DNA of 64,000 nt from NCBI RefSeq assembly GCF_009755665.1, contig NZ_CP046622.1, positions 4,278,001-4,342,000 of the forward strand, given 5' to 3'. Both the position numbers and the translations under genes were made by a program. This DNA comes from Variovorax paradoxus. Its GTDB lineage: Bacteria > Pseudomonadota > Gammaproteobacteria > Burkholderiales > Burkholderiaceae_C. Below are positions 56,959 to 64,000 of this stretch, in pieces; the first letter of the stretch is position 1, and every line of letters begins with the position of its first letter. The notes under the pieces were generated by a model. It worked only from the letters and a program-made list of their open reading frames with translations. It was not told the origin of the DNA and searched no databases.

Positions 56959-57831
56959 TCAGCTGCGCAGCAGCTTGATCAGCGCGGCGAGCTCCTCGCC
57001 ACCCAGCCCCGCTGCATCGGCCCGCTGGAACAGCCCCGCCGCGAACGCCGGAAACTCTGTGTTGATGCCGGCCTGCTGCGCGGTCTGCAGGATGCGCTGG
57101 GTCGCTTCCACCGAAATGCGCATGGGGCTTTGCGATATTGCGAAGTTGCCCGACTGGATGACACTGCCTTCGTGCTGCAGGAACCCGGCGAAGGTGGGCA
57201 TGATGCCCGCAACAATGCGGCCGTATTCGGCCACGTCGAAGCCCTCGTGCTCGGCCACGCGCGCGCCGTGCAAGAAGCCGAGCATGGTGCCGTAGATGGT
57301 GGACAACGTGGCCAGGTCCATGGCCGCCGCGGCACTCGCCTTTTCGCCCAGGTACACGATGCCGCCGCCCAGAACGCCGAGCAACGGCTCGGCCGCGCGA
57401 AACACGGGTTGTGCACCCGACATGAGGATGGGCGTATCGGCCTGCCCCATCTGGTCGGGCGCGGCCTGAATGGCGCCTTCGAGGTAGGTCGCGCCCTGGC
57501 GCTGCGCCCAGGCTTCGGCATTGCGCGCGTCCTGCGGACTGCCGGTCGTGAGCTGCACCAGCAAGCGGCCGTCCATTGCCGCGGCCACGCCTTCGGCGCC
57601 AAGAATCGCGTCGGCCGCGCGGTAGTCGTACACGCACATCAGTGCCACCGGGCTCGCGCGCAAGGCTTCGGCGGCACTGCGCGCAAGCACGGCGCCGCGG
57701 CTCACCAGCGCCGCGGCCTTGTCCGCCGTGCGGTTCCACACCGTGACCTTGTAGCCCTTGTCGAGGTAGAGCCGCGCAATGGTCACGCCCATCGATCCCA
57801 GGCCCAGTACGGTAATTTCCTTGTTGCTCAT
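56959..57831 (-). CDS. NAD(P)-binding imine reductase-like / beta-hydroxyacid dehydrogenase-like protein
   Basis: A 290-residue dehydrogenase. VLGLGSMGVTIARLYLDKGYKVTVWNRTADKAA is the NADP-binding start (Asn-Arg-Thr favours NADPH). The substrate motif reads EGAIQAAPDQMG in place of DAPVSGG, and the catalytic Lys is not conserved, which points to imine reductases. ATG 57831 is chosen over GTG 57879. It is divergent from an HxlR regulator, with a palindromic operator in between. Confidence 0.87.
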   Translation of the reverse strand: MSNKEITVLGLGSMGVTIARLYLDKGYKVTVWNRTADKAAALVSRGAVLARSAAEALRASPVALMCVYDYRAADAILGAEGVAAAMDGRLLVQLTTGSPQDARNAEAWAQRQGATYLEGAIQAAPDQMGQADTPILMSGAQPVFRAAEPLLGVLGGGIVYLGEKASAAAAMDLATLSTIYGTMLGFLHGARVAEHEGFDVAEYGRIVAGIMPTFAGFLQHEGSVIQSGNFAISQSPMRISVEATQRILQTAQQAGINTEFPAFAAGLFQRADAAGLGGEELAALIKLLRS

Positions 57832-57891
57832 GCCAGCCGTCCGCAATTTGTGAAGAGGCCTGCATCGTAGGAATTTCACACTCCAAAGGTC

Positions 57892-57918
57892 AAGTACCTA
57901 CAATAAAGTGAGGTACTT
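57892..57918. promoter_or_regulatory. HxlR operator palindrome
   Basis: Perfect 8-bp inverted repeat AAGTACCT-N11-AGGTACTT in the divergent gap. HxlR-family regulators bind such sites, so this should be the operator controlling both the imine-reductase-like gene and the regulator itself. Confidence 0.75.
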
Positions 57919-57957
57919 ACCAAAACGTATGTAGTGAACCAGCAAGGGCAAGAACGG

Positions 57958-58290
57958 ATGAAAACCAAAAAACCCTACAACTGCGGCATCGGCCCCGCTT
58001 TCGAGGTCATCGGCGGCAAGTGGAAAGCCGTGATCCTGTGGGAGCTTCATGCGCAGCCGCGCCGCTTCGGCGAGCTGAAGCGGCTCTTGCCGGACATCAG
58101 CGAGAAGATGCTGATCCAGCAGTTGCGCGAACTGGAGGCGGACGGCATCGTGCACCGCGAGGTGTTCCACGAAGTGCCGCCGCGGGTGGAGTATTCGGAG
58201 ACCAAGCTCGGCGCTTCTCTCAATACGGCGCTTGGGCCGCTGGCCGATTGGGGCGACCGCTACGCCAAGCGCGCGAGCGCGGCGCGCTGA
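57958..58290 (+). CDS. HxlR family transcriptional regulator
   Basis: A 110-residue winged-helix dimer. CGIGPAFEVIGGKWKAVILWEL, RFGELKRLLPDISEKMLIQQLRELEADGIV and the wing HEVPPRVEYSET are family hallmarks. The N-terminal Cys in YNCG is the conserved redox/electrophile-sensing position of HxlR proteins. ATG 57958 has AAGGGCAAG before it; GTG 57934 is an alternative. Confidence 0.92.
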   Translation: MKTKKPYNCGIGPAFEVIGGKWKAVILWELHAQPRRFGELKRLLPDISEKMLIQQLRELEADGIVHREVFHEVPPRVEYSETKLGASLNTALGPLADWGDRYAKRASAAR

Positions 58291-58321
58291 GCTTTGCCGG
58301 TGCCCCGCGTGCCGGTGCCGA

Positions 58322-58720
58322 TCAGGCCCAGCCGGTTTCGATTTCGGTCTTCACCTCGGTCATGAGCCGGTGCACCGGGCACTTGCCCGCCACGCGCAAC
58401 AGCTCCTCACGCTGCGCCTCGGTCAATTCGCCTGTCACGCGCAGGCTGGACTTCAGCCGGTAGACGCCCTTGCGCTCCTCGCTGTCGTCGCGGTCGACGA
58501 TCACCTCGATGTCTGCCACCGGCATGCCTTTGCGGCGCGCGTAGATCAACACCGTGAGCGCCTTGCAGGCCGCCAGCGACGCGTCGTACAGGTCATGGGG
58601 CTCCGGCCCCGCATCGCTGCCGCCGCCGGCCGGCGAGGCATCGATGGGAATCTCGTGGCTGCGAATCTTGAGAATGTGACGCGTGCCCGTGATGCCGTCG
58701 CGCCGGACCGTGATGCTCAT
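58322..58720 (-). CDS. OsmC family peroxiredoxin-like protein
   Basis: A 132-residue protein with the OsmC fold and its two reactive Cys, C52 (DASLAACKALT) and C114 (AGKCPVHRLM). PHDLYDASLAACKALTVLIYARRKGMPV is typical of the YhfA/OsmC-like group acting on organic hydroperoxides or small thiol-reactive compounds. Convergent with the HxlR gene and 57 bp after the lrp-like gene on the same strand. Confidence 0.9.
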   Translation of the reverse strand: MSITVRRDGITGTRHILKIRSHEIPIDASPAGGGSDAGPEPHDLYDASLAACKALTVLIYARRKGMPVADIEVIVDRDDSEERKGVYRLKSSLRVTGELTEAQREELLRVAGKCPVHRLMTEVKTEIETGWA

Positions 58721-58777
58721 GCCGATGTCCTTGGTGGTGGGTGTGAGTGCCGGCGCGATGGTAGCCCCTGGCCTGGC

Positions 58778-59245
58778 TCAACGGTCGACCGCGAGCATCA
58801 GCGTTTCCTTGATTTCTTCCATCACCACATAGCTGTGGGACTCGGCCGCCACGGGCAGCTTCTTGAGAATGTCGCCCAAGAGGTGCCGGTACTCGCTCAT
58901 GCCGCTCAGGCGCGCCTTCACCAGGTAGTCGAAGCTGCCCGAGACCAGGTGGCACTCGAGCACCTCGGGCATGTGAAGCAGTTCCTTGCGGACCTTGTCG
59001 AACACGTCGCCCGACTTGGCGGAAAGCTTGATTTCGACGAACACCAGCAGCGTCTTGCCCAGCGCCTCGGGCGACACATGCGCGTGGTAGCCGCTGATGA
59101 CGCCTTCGCGTTCCATGCGCTTCACGCGCTCGGCGCACGGCGATGCAGACAGGCCGATGCGCTCGGCCAATTCGGTCATGGAAATGCGGCCCTGGCGCTG
59201 CAGCAGGTCGAGGATCTTGCGGTCGATGCGGTCGAGTTCGGGCAT
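58778..59245 (-). CDS. lrp: Lrp/AsnC family transcriptional regulator
   Basis: A 155-residue regulator. The helix-turn-helix (ILDLLQRQGRISMTELAERIGLSASPCAERVKRME) is followed by a RAM ligand domain (about 65-150) with VLECHLVSGSFDYLVKA. Divergent from dadA with a perfect 12-bp palindrome in between. In several proteobacteria an Lrp homologue activates D-amino acid dehydrogenase in response to alanine or leucine, and the same is likely here. Confidence 0.9.
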   Translation of the reverse strand: MPELDRIDRKILDLLQRQGRISMTELAERIGLSASPCAERVKRMEREGVISGYHAHVSPEALGKTLLVFVEIKLSAKSGDVFDKVRKELLHMPEVLECHLVSGSFDYLVKARLSGMSEYRHLLGDILKKLPVAAESHSYVVMEEIKETLMLAVDR

Positions 59246-59273
59246 TTCACTCCTCGCGTGGCGTTGGGCAAAA

Positions 59274-59298
59274 GTTTTCAGTGAATTTCACTGAAAAC
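59274..59298. promoter_or_regulatory. Lrp operator between lrp and dadA
   Basis: Perfect 12-bp arms GTTTTCAGTGAA and TTCACTGAAAAC around a single central T, lying 28 bp before the lrp start and 75 bp before dadA. AT-rich dyads of this size are typical Lrp sites. Confidence 0.75.
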
Positions 59299-59373
59299 CT
59301 CCTTAAAACGATGAAATCCACCGCATTGTGCGCCTTAGATTTCGTGTATTCACCTTCATTCTGGTAAATACCC

Positions 59374-60675
59374 ATGAAAGTCATCGTTCTTGGCGGCGGC
59401 GTGATCGGCACCACGACGGCCTACTACCTCGCGCGCTCGGGTGCCGACGTGACGCTGCTCGACCGGCAGGCCGGCCCCGCGGAAGAAACCAGCTTCGGCA
59501 ACGCCGGGCAGGTGTCGCCCGGCTACTCGACGCCATGGGCCGCGCCAGGCATTCCGCTGAAGGCGATCAAGTGGATGTTCCAGAAGCACGCGCCGCTGTC
59601 GATCCGCCCGGACGGCACGCTGTTCCAGTTGCGCTGGATGGCGGCAATGCTGCGCAACTGCTCGCCGGAGCGCTACGCGGTGAACAAGGAACGCATGATG
59701 CGCGTGGCCGAATACAGCCGCGGCTGCCTGCAGCAGCTGCGCGCCGAAACCGGCCTTCAATACGAACACCGCACCGGCGGCACGCTGCAGCTGTTCCGCA
59801 CGCAGGCGCAGCTCGATGCAGTGCAGCGCGACATTGCGGTGCTCAAGGAATGCGGCGTGCCCTACGAACTGCTCGACCGCGATGCGCTCGCGCGTGTTGA
59901 GCCGGCGCTGGCCGGTGCGCGCGACCGGCTCACGGGCGGCCTGCGCCTGCCGAACGACGAAACGGGCGACTGCCATCTGTTCACTCGCGGCCTTGCCGAC
60001 ATTGCGCGTGGCCTGGGCGTGGACTTCCGCTTCGGCCAAACCATCGACGGACTGGAGACCGACGGCGGCCGCATCACCGGCGTGCGCACCAAGGCAGGCA
60101 AAATTCTTACGGCCGACCGCTACGTGATGGCCTTCGGCAGCTATTCGCGTGCGGCCATCGCATCGCTGGGGCTGGACATTCCGGTGTATCCCGTCAAGGG
60201 CTACTCACTCACGGTGCCGCTCCTCGACGAGTCGCTGGCGCCGCAATCGACCGTGCTCGACGAGACCTACAAGGTGGCGGTCACGCGTTTCGACAACCGC
60301 ATTCGCGTGGGCGGCATGGCCGAGCTCGGCGGTTTCGACCTGCGGCTGAACCCGCATCGCCGCGCCACGCTCGAGAAGGTGGTGAGCGACCTTTTCCCCG
60401 GCGGCGATCTGCCGCGGGCCACCTTCTGGACCGGCTTGCGCCCGATGACGCCAGACAGCACACCCATCGTCGGCGCCACGCGCTACCCCAACCTGTTCCT
60501 GAACACGGGCCACGGCACGCTGGGCTGGACGATGGCGTGCGGCTCGGGCAAGCTGATCTCCGATCTCGTGACGGGTCAGCGGCCGGAGATCCGGACGGAC
60601 GGGCTGGCGATGGACCGCTATACGCAAGGGACGTCGCACACTAGGCGTCCGAATCCTGCGACTGCTGCGGCCTGA
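59374..60675 (+). CDS. dadA: D-amino acid dehydrogenase
   Basis: A 433-residue FAD enzyme oxidising D-alanine and other D-amino acids to oxoacids at the membrane. FAD motif [30 protein letters not shown] (as overlapping N-terminal elements), [22 protein letters not shown], and the C-terminal [17 protein letters not shown] and [22 protein letters not shown] are DadA landmarks. No alanine racemase gene follows. The Lrp regulator is divergent. Confidence 0.94.
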   Translation: MKVIVLGGGVIGTTTAYYLARSGADVTLLDRQAGPAEETSFGNAGQVSPGYSTPWAAPGIPLKAIKWMFQKHAPLSIRPDGTLFQLRWMAAMLRNCSPERYAVNKERMMRVAEYSRGCLQQLRAETGLQYEHRTGGTLQLFRTQAQLDAVQRDIAVLKECGVPYELLDRDALARVEPALAGARDRLTGGLRLPNDETGDCHLFTRGLADIARGLGVDFRFGQTIDGLETDGGRITGVRTKAGKILTADRYVMAFGSYSRAAIASLGLDIPVYPVKGYSLTVPLLDESLAPQSTVLDETYKVAVTRFDNRIRVGGMAELGGFDLRLNPHRRATLEKVVSDLFPGGDLPRATFWTGLRPMTPDSTPIVGATRYPNLFLNTGHGTLGWTMACGSGKLISDLVTGQRPEIRTDGLAMDRYTQGTSHTRRPNPATAAA

Positions 60676-60722
60676 GGCCTGCGGTTTTGGGGCTGCTGTT
60701 CATGGCGCGTGCAAAGGCCACC

Positions 60723-60936
60723 GGGTACTCCCCTCCGCGAATGTCCCCCGGGGCTGCGCCCCTCCTCCTTTATTTCGCTGCGTGGAGCACCCGATGCCCT
60801 GTGCACCTGGGCACGCTCTGGGTGTACCGCCGATCAACGACCGCTCCGGATAACGCACCCGCTGGCGGGGTGCCTTGCGCAGCGAAATAAAGGAGGAGGC
60901 CGCAGGCCGGGGGACATTCGCGGAGAAAGGTACCCC
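60723..60936. repeat. Large palindromic intergenic repeat
   Basis: Two near-identical inverted arms of about 58 bp, 60723-60782 and 60878-60936. Each contains CCGCGAATGTCCCCCGG, CTCCTCCTTTATTTCGCTGCG and a flanking GGGTAC. They enclose a 95-bp core with further small hairpins (GCACCCGC/GCGGGGTGC). No gene is present. It may be a MITE-like or REP-like element or a bidirectional transcription barrier between dadA and the convergent Rieske gene. Confidence 0.85.
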
Positions 60937-60984
60937 GTCGGCGGGTGCGCCGCCCTGAACAACACCAACAGCGCCAAAAAAAAC

Positions 60985-62067
60985 TCAGGCAGCCTTCGCA
61001 ATCGGAATGGCCACAGCGTTCATCCCGCGATAAACCTCCGCCTCGCCATGCTTCGCAAGCAACTGCATCAGGTGCTTGCGAATCAGCATCCCCGGCCGAT
61101 CGGACTCCATCGAATATTCGACACCCCGCCGCCGCGTATCGACCAGCGCATCGGGGTCGGTCGATTCGAGAATGTCCTTGTCCTCGCGCGTGATCTCCTC
61201 GTCGAAGTCGATCAGCATCTGCGCTGCGCAATCGGCCTCGGTGTCGTTGCGGAACAGCCATTGGCACAGCTGCATTCGGCCATCGTCGATGGGGGTGAAG
61301 CAGTTGATGATGATGTGCCGCACGCCGCTCGGGTATTCGATGTCGAGCCGGCGCGAGAACGGCAGGAAGTAGGCGTTGCGCATGTGGCGCGTGGTGATCG
61401 GGTCCGTCACGCCGCTGATGGCGTGAAACTTGGTGGGGTTGACCGCCTCGATCACGGTCTCTGCATGGAAGCCGCCTTCGTTTTCCACCAGCTCGTACTT
61501 GCTTGGCTTCGGGCTTGCGGCCACGCCGAAGGTGGCGCGGTGCACAAAGCTGAAGTGCGAGTTGTCGAATGAATTTTCCAGCGCGCGCATCGGGCTGGTC
61601 TGCCACTCTTCATAGAACTGGAAGATGGTGCGATAGCCCGGGTCGGTGAATTCCGGAATCGCCGGAATGTCCGCAACAGGTTCTTCCAGCGCCACCCATG
61701 CATAACCGTAGCGCGCGGTACAGCGGTAGGCAGTGATCTTGTATTCCGGCGATATCTTGCGGTCGGGCTCGTATTGGGGAATGCGAATCACCTGTCCGCT
61801 GCGGTCGTAGGTCCAGCCGTGATAACCGCACTGGATGGCGCCCTGCCCGCAGGCCTTGCCTTCGCCGTCGACGCACCAGCCCTTCGAAAGCTTGGCCGTG
61901 CGGTGGCAACAGCGGTCGCGCAGCGCCGCGGGCTGGCCGTCGGCATCGATGAAGAGAACGATGTCCTCGCCCAGCAGCGTGAAGGGCTTGGGGCCTTGGG
62001 CCAGGTCGGCAAGCGGCATGACGGCATGCCAGAACTTGCGGAAGACGGGTTGTTGGGTGACGAGCAT
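60985..62067 (-). CDS. Rieske non-heme iron oxygenase (ring-hydroxylating alpha subunit type)
   Basis: A 360-residue oxygenase. The Rieske domain has RCCHR (C-x-H) and CGYHGW (C-x2-H) but with 24 residues between them rather than the usual 15-20, the extra part containing Cys. The catalytic domain has ALENSFDNSHFSFVH, giving the iron-binding N/D-x-x-H-x4-H, then a late Asp. No reductase gene is adjacent. ATG 62067 has AAGGAG. Its leader carries an NMT1-motif riboswitch, so the likely substrate is a purine such as xanthine or urate, or a breakdown product (inference). Confidence 0.88.
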   Translation of the reverse strand: MLVTQQPVFRKFWHAVMPLADLAQGPKPFTLLGEDIVLFIDADGQPAALRDRCCHRTAKLSKGWCVDGEGKACGQGAIQCGYHGWTYDRSGQVIRIPQYEPDRKISPEYKITAYRCTARYGYAWVALEEPVADIPAIPEFTDPGYRTIFQFYEEWQTSPMRALENSFDNSHFSFVHRATFGVAASPKPSKYELVENEGGFHAETVIEAVNPTKFHAISGVTDPITTRHMRNAYFLPFSRRLDIEYPSGVRHIIINCFTPIDDGRMQLCQWLFRNDTEADCAAQMLIDFDEEITREDKDILESTDPDALVDTRRRGVEYSMESDRPGMLIRKHLMQLLAKHGEAEVYRGMNAVAIPIAKAA

Positions 62068-62112
62068 GCGTGGACTCCTTCTGTTGTTGCGCGTGGGTAC
62101 GAACGAAACTGA

Positions 62113-62154
62113 AAGAGCAATTTCCTGCCGCGGGGGCTGAACGCTTCTACTCTG
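62113..62154 (-). promoter_or_regulatory. NMT1-motif (xanthine-I) riboswitch before the Rieske oxygenase
   Basis: Reading leftward the leader gives AGAGTAGAAGCGTTCAGC, a short C/G hairpin, then GGAAATTGCTCT. These are the conserved strands of the NMT1 motif, with closing stem AGAG/CTCT. This class is known to bind xanthine and uric acid. It ends 45 nt before the ATG. The apical hairpin is shorter than in the copy facing the other way. Confidence 0.75.
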
Positions 62155-62283
62155 CGCACTTGCCATGCAAATTGCGCGCCCGCATTGTGGCGCGGGCCGG
62201 CGCACCCTCCAAGCACCCGATCGCACTGCCCGAGCAAAAGACCGTGGCATGCGGCTTGGCATGGCTCGTGCATGAACCTGCGC

Positions 62284-62345
62284 AAGAGTAGAAGCGTTCA
62301 GCAGCGCACGCACCACCGTTGTGCGCCCGCCCGGAAATTGCTCTT
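62284..62345 (+). promoter_or_regulatory. NMT1-motif (xanthine-I) riboswitch before the binding-protein gene
   Basis: P1 stem AAGAG/CTCTT (62284-62288 with 62341-62345) encloses conserved GTAGAAGCGTTCAGC and GCCCGGAAATTGCTC, joined by a hairpin with perfect GCGCAC/GTGCGC stem (62304-62309/62321-62326). This is the NMT1 motif layout, named for its link to NMT1-type genes, exactly as here. The start codon is 57 nt downstream. Confidence 0.85.
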
Positions 62346-62380
62346 GAAGTGCCTCCTGCCTTGAGCGGGAGGGTTCAAGA
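62342..62380 (+). promoter_or_regulatory. Candidate riboswitch expression platform hairpin
   Basis: TCTTGAA (62342-62348) can pair with TTCAAGA (62374-62380), stacked on CCTCC/GGAGG (62352-62356/62368-62372). The outer strand includes four bases of riboswitch P1, so the two structures exclude each other. There is no T run, so intrinsic termination is unlikely. Confidence 0.5.
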
Positions 62381-62402
62381 CCCGAGAATTCCGAGGCCCC
62401 AC

Positions 62403-63428
62403 ATGCAACGTCGATTCTTTCTTGCGGCCAGTGCCGCCACCCTTGCCGCTCCTGCTGTGTTCGCCCAGGGCGGCGGCAAGCTGACTCCGCTCAAGTTCAC
62501 GCTCGATTTCCGCATCAACGGCCAGACTGCGCCGTTCTTTCTTGCGCACAGCAAGGGCTACTACAAGGACGAAGGCCTGGACGTGACCATCGACACCGGC
62601 GCCGGCTCTGTCGCGTCTATCACGCGCATTGCGAGCGGCGTCTACCCGTTGGGCCTGGGCGACATCAGCTCTCTGGTCGAGTTCAACGCGCAGAACCCGG
62701 GCACCCCGATGGTGCAGGCCGTGTACCAGTACTACAACCGCGCACCCTTCGTGATCATCGGCCGCAAGGACCGCGGCGTGACCGGCGACTTCAAGAGCCT
62801 TGCGGGCAAGAAGGTGGCCGCGGCGGCCGTTGAATCCACCCGCCGCGCCTGGCCGATGGTGGCGCGCAAGCAAGGCATGCGCAGCGATGCCTTCCAGTGG
62901 CAGACCACCGACTTCAGCGCGCGCGACAACGTGATGGTGCGCGGCGACGTCGATGCAGCCACTTACTTTCATGATTCCGCCATTTCGCTCTTCGCGCGCA
63001 TGAAGGCCGAAGAGCTTTCAGTGCTCAAGTATGCGGACGCGGGCGTCGACCTGTACGGCAACGCCATTCTCGCGAGCAGCAACCTCATTGCGCAGAACCC
63101 CAAGCTGGTTGCGGCCTTTCTGCGCGCCACCAACCGCGCCATCGTCGAGACCTTTGCCAACCCGGCACCCAGCATCGCGGCCATGCGCCAGCGCGAGCCC
63201 ATCCTCGACGAAAAGATGGAGTTCAAGCGCTGGGGCGTCACCGCGCAATACGTCGGCGCGGCGGACACGCGGGGCCATGGCCTGGGCGACATCAGGAAGC
63301 TCACGCTCGAGCAGCAGGTCGACGAAGTCGTCGACGTATTCGGCCTCAAGGTCAAGCCCGCGTCCGACGCCATCTTCAACACTTCGATGCTGCCATCGCG
63401 CAGCGAACGCACCCTTTCCAGGACATGA
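62403..63428 (+). CDS. NMT1/SsuA-like ABC substrate-binding protein (copy 2)
   Basis: A 341-residue periplasmic protein with signal peptide (RRFFLAASAATLAAPAVFA). LKFTLDFRINGQTAPFFLAHSKGYYKDEGLDVTIDTGAGSVASI is the NMT1-like ligand-binding start, parallel to copy 1 at 52525 (shared GYxK, GLDVTID, RxASG, FNAxNP). The leader holds a xanthine riboswitch, so a purine ligand is likely. Its TGA overlaps the deaminase ATG. No ATPase or permease follows inside the window. Confidence 0.9.
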   Translation: MQRRFFLAASAATLAAPAVFAQGGGKLTPLKFTLDFRINGQTAPFFLAHSKGYYKDEGLDVTIDTGAGSVASITRIASGVYPLGLGDISSLVEFNAQNPGTPMVQAVYQYYNRAPFVIIGRKDRGVTGDFKSLAGKKVAAAAVESTRRAWPMVARKQGMRSDAFQWQTTDFSARDNVMVRGDVDAATYFHDSAISLFARMKAEELSVLKYADAGVDLYGNAILASSNLIAQNPKLVAAFLRATNRAIVETFANPAPSIAAMRQREPILDEKMEFKRWGVTAQYVGAADTRGHGLGDIRKLTLEQQVDEVVDVFGLKVKPASDAIFNTSMLPSRSERTLSRT

Positions 63429-63970
63429 GCCAAGACATTACCCAAGGCATGAACATCAGCAACAGCCACACCGTACCCCCTGAAGAAACCACCCTCGACG
63501 AGCGCGACGAACGCTACCTGCGCAAGGCCATCGTCTGGTCGCACGCGGCGCGGCGGCGTGGCAACCGGCCTTTCGGATCGGTCATCGTCTCGGCCGCGGG
63601 CGAGGTGCTGGCCGAAGCCGGCAACAGCAACACCGAGACCGGCGACTGCACCGCGCATGCGGAGGTGAATGCGCTGCGCGCGCTGGCCGGGAAAGGCCTC
63701 ACGCGCGAAGAGCTTGCGGGCGCCACCATCTATGCATCGGGCGAGCCCTGCGTGATGTGCGCGGGCGCCATCTTCTGGTCGAACATCGGCCGCGTGGTGT
63801 TCGGCATCGACGCCGAGCGGCTGCGCGTGTTCCGCGGCGAGCGGCAAGACCAGCGCGACGCGGAGCTGTCGTGCCGCGATGTGTTTCGCGCGTCGCCGCA
63901 TCCTATCGAATGCATCGGACCTGCGTTGCTCGACGAAGCCAGTGCGGCCCACGACGGCGCCTGGAAATAG
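63425..63970 (+). CDS. Nucleoside/nucleobase deaminase (copy 2, guanine deaminase-like)
   Basis: A 181-residue zinc deaminase of the CDA fold, with HAE at 78-80 and PCVMC at 108-112 and NRPFGSVIVSAAG near the start. It has about 25 more N-terminal residues than copy 1. The ATG at 63425 overlaps the binding-protein stop (ATGA). A guanine-to-xanthine reaction would fit control by a xanthine riboswitch, but adenine or cytosine derivatives cannot be excluded. Only 30 bases follow in the window. Confidence 0.9.
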   Translation: MSQDITQGMNISNSHTVPPEETTLDERDERYLRKAIVWSHAARRRGNRPFGSVIVSAAGEVLAEAGNSNTETGDCTAHAEVNALRALAGKGLTREELAGATIYASGEPCVMCAGAIFWSNIGRVVFGIDAERLRVFRGERQDQRDAELSCRDVFRASPHPIECIGPALLDEASAAHDGAWK

Positions 63971-64000
63971 GGCTCGCAAGAGACAGCGGCGGGGCGAATA

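Noticed and set aside
60709..61606. Open frames across the palindromic repeat on both strands
   Set aside because: They arise from stop-poor GC-rich palindrome sequence and antisense of the Rieske gene; no protein-like features.

Overview
The window is high-GC DNA with the gene style of a soil or rhizosphere betaproteobacterium of the Comamonadaceae, most likely Variovorax or a close relative. This is inferred from gene content: many LysR and GntR regulators, TRAP and NMT1-type ABC transporters, a Gcl/Hyi/GlxR set, MaeB, LpxO, and NMT1-motif (xanthine-I) riboswitches. No rRNA, tRNA, CRISPR array, phage or insertion sequence was seen. Nearly all the DNA is coding, with tight operons and frequent ATGA or TGATG overlaps.

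Layout, left part. 1-2620: an MFS transporter cut by the window edge behind a Crp/Fnr regulator, then an intact class D beta-lactamase. 2736-5794: a possible kinase-gene remnant, then mipA with a two-component system. 5882-13426: a GntR regulator divergent from a six-gene catabolic operon (AtuA-like/DUF4387, AbrB-type membrane protein, MFS, 2-hydroxyacid dehydrogenase, frameshifted MmgE/PrpD). 13458-18348: a two-subunit molybdenum hydroxylase divergent from a CusRS-like two-component system. 18430-25096: an apparent metal (zinc?) locus with a Fur/Zur regulator, a palindromic operator, a His/Cys-rich exported protein, a TonB receptor and an ABC system with two DUF3526-type permeases. 25157-31406: two paralogous LysR genes, each divergent from a small operon of exported enzymes; one enzyme gene carries an amber stop.

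Middle part. 31403-35231: a PAP2 phosphatase and ICMT-type methyltransferase divergent from a two-component system. 35362-40672: DctA with a GntR/FCD regulator, an AI-2E family exporter, DUF2141 protein and an exported-looking carotenoid oxygenase. 40696-45250: LysR and the glyoxylate carboligase pathway. 45259-49144: an FAD oxidoreductase and malic enzyme followed by a strong terminator. 49362-52290: a TRAP transporter.

Right part. 52525-55686: an NMT1-type ABC transporter with a nucleobase-type deaminase. 55692-60675: an oxidoreductase-like protein, LpxO, an imine-reductase-like enzyme with an HxlR regulator, OsmC, Lrp and D-amino acid dehydrogenase. 60723-60936 is a large palindromic intergenic repeat. 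60985-63970 holds a Rieske oxygenase and a second NMT1-type binding protein plus deaminase, transcribed divergently. Each of the two leaders carries an NMT1-motif xanthine riboswitch, in mirror orientation. This last locus is the most interesting in the window: it points to a xanthine/urate-sensing purine uptake and oxidation system that uses a Rieske oxygenase. The Gcl pathway could take up glyoxylate made by purine breakdown, but that link is inference.
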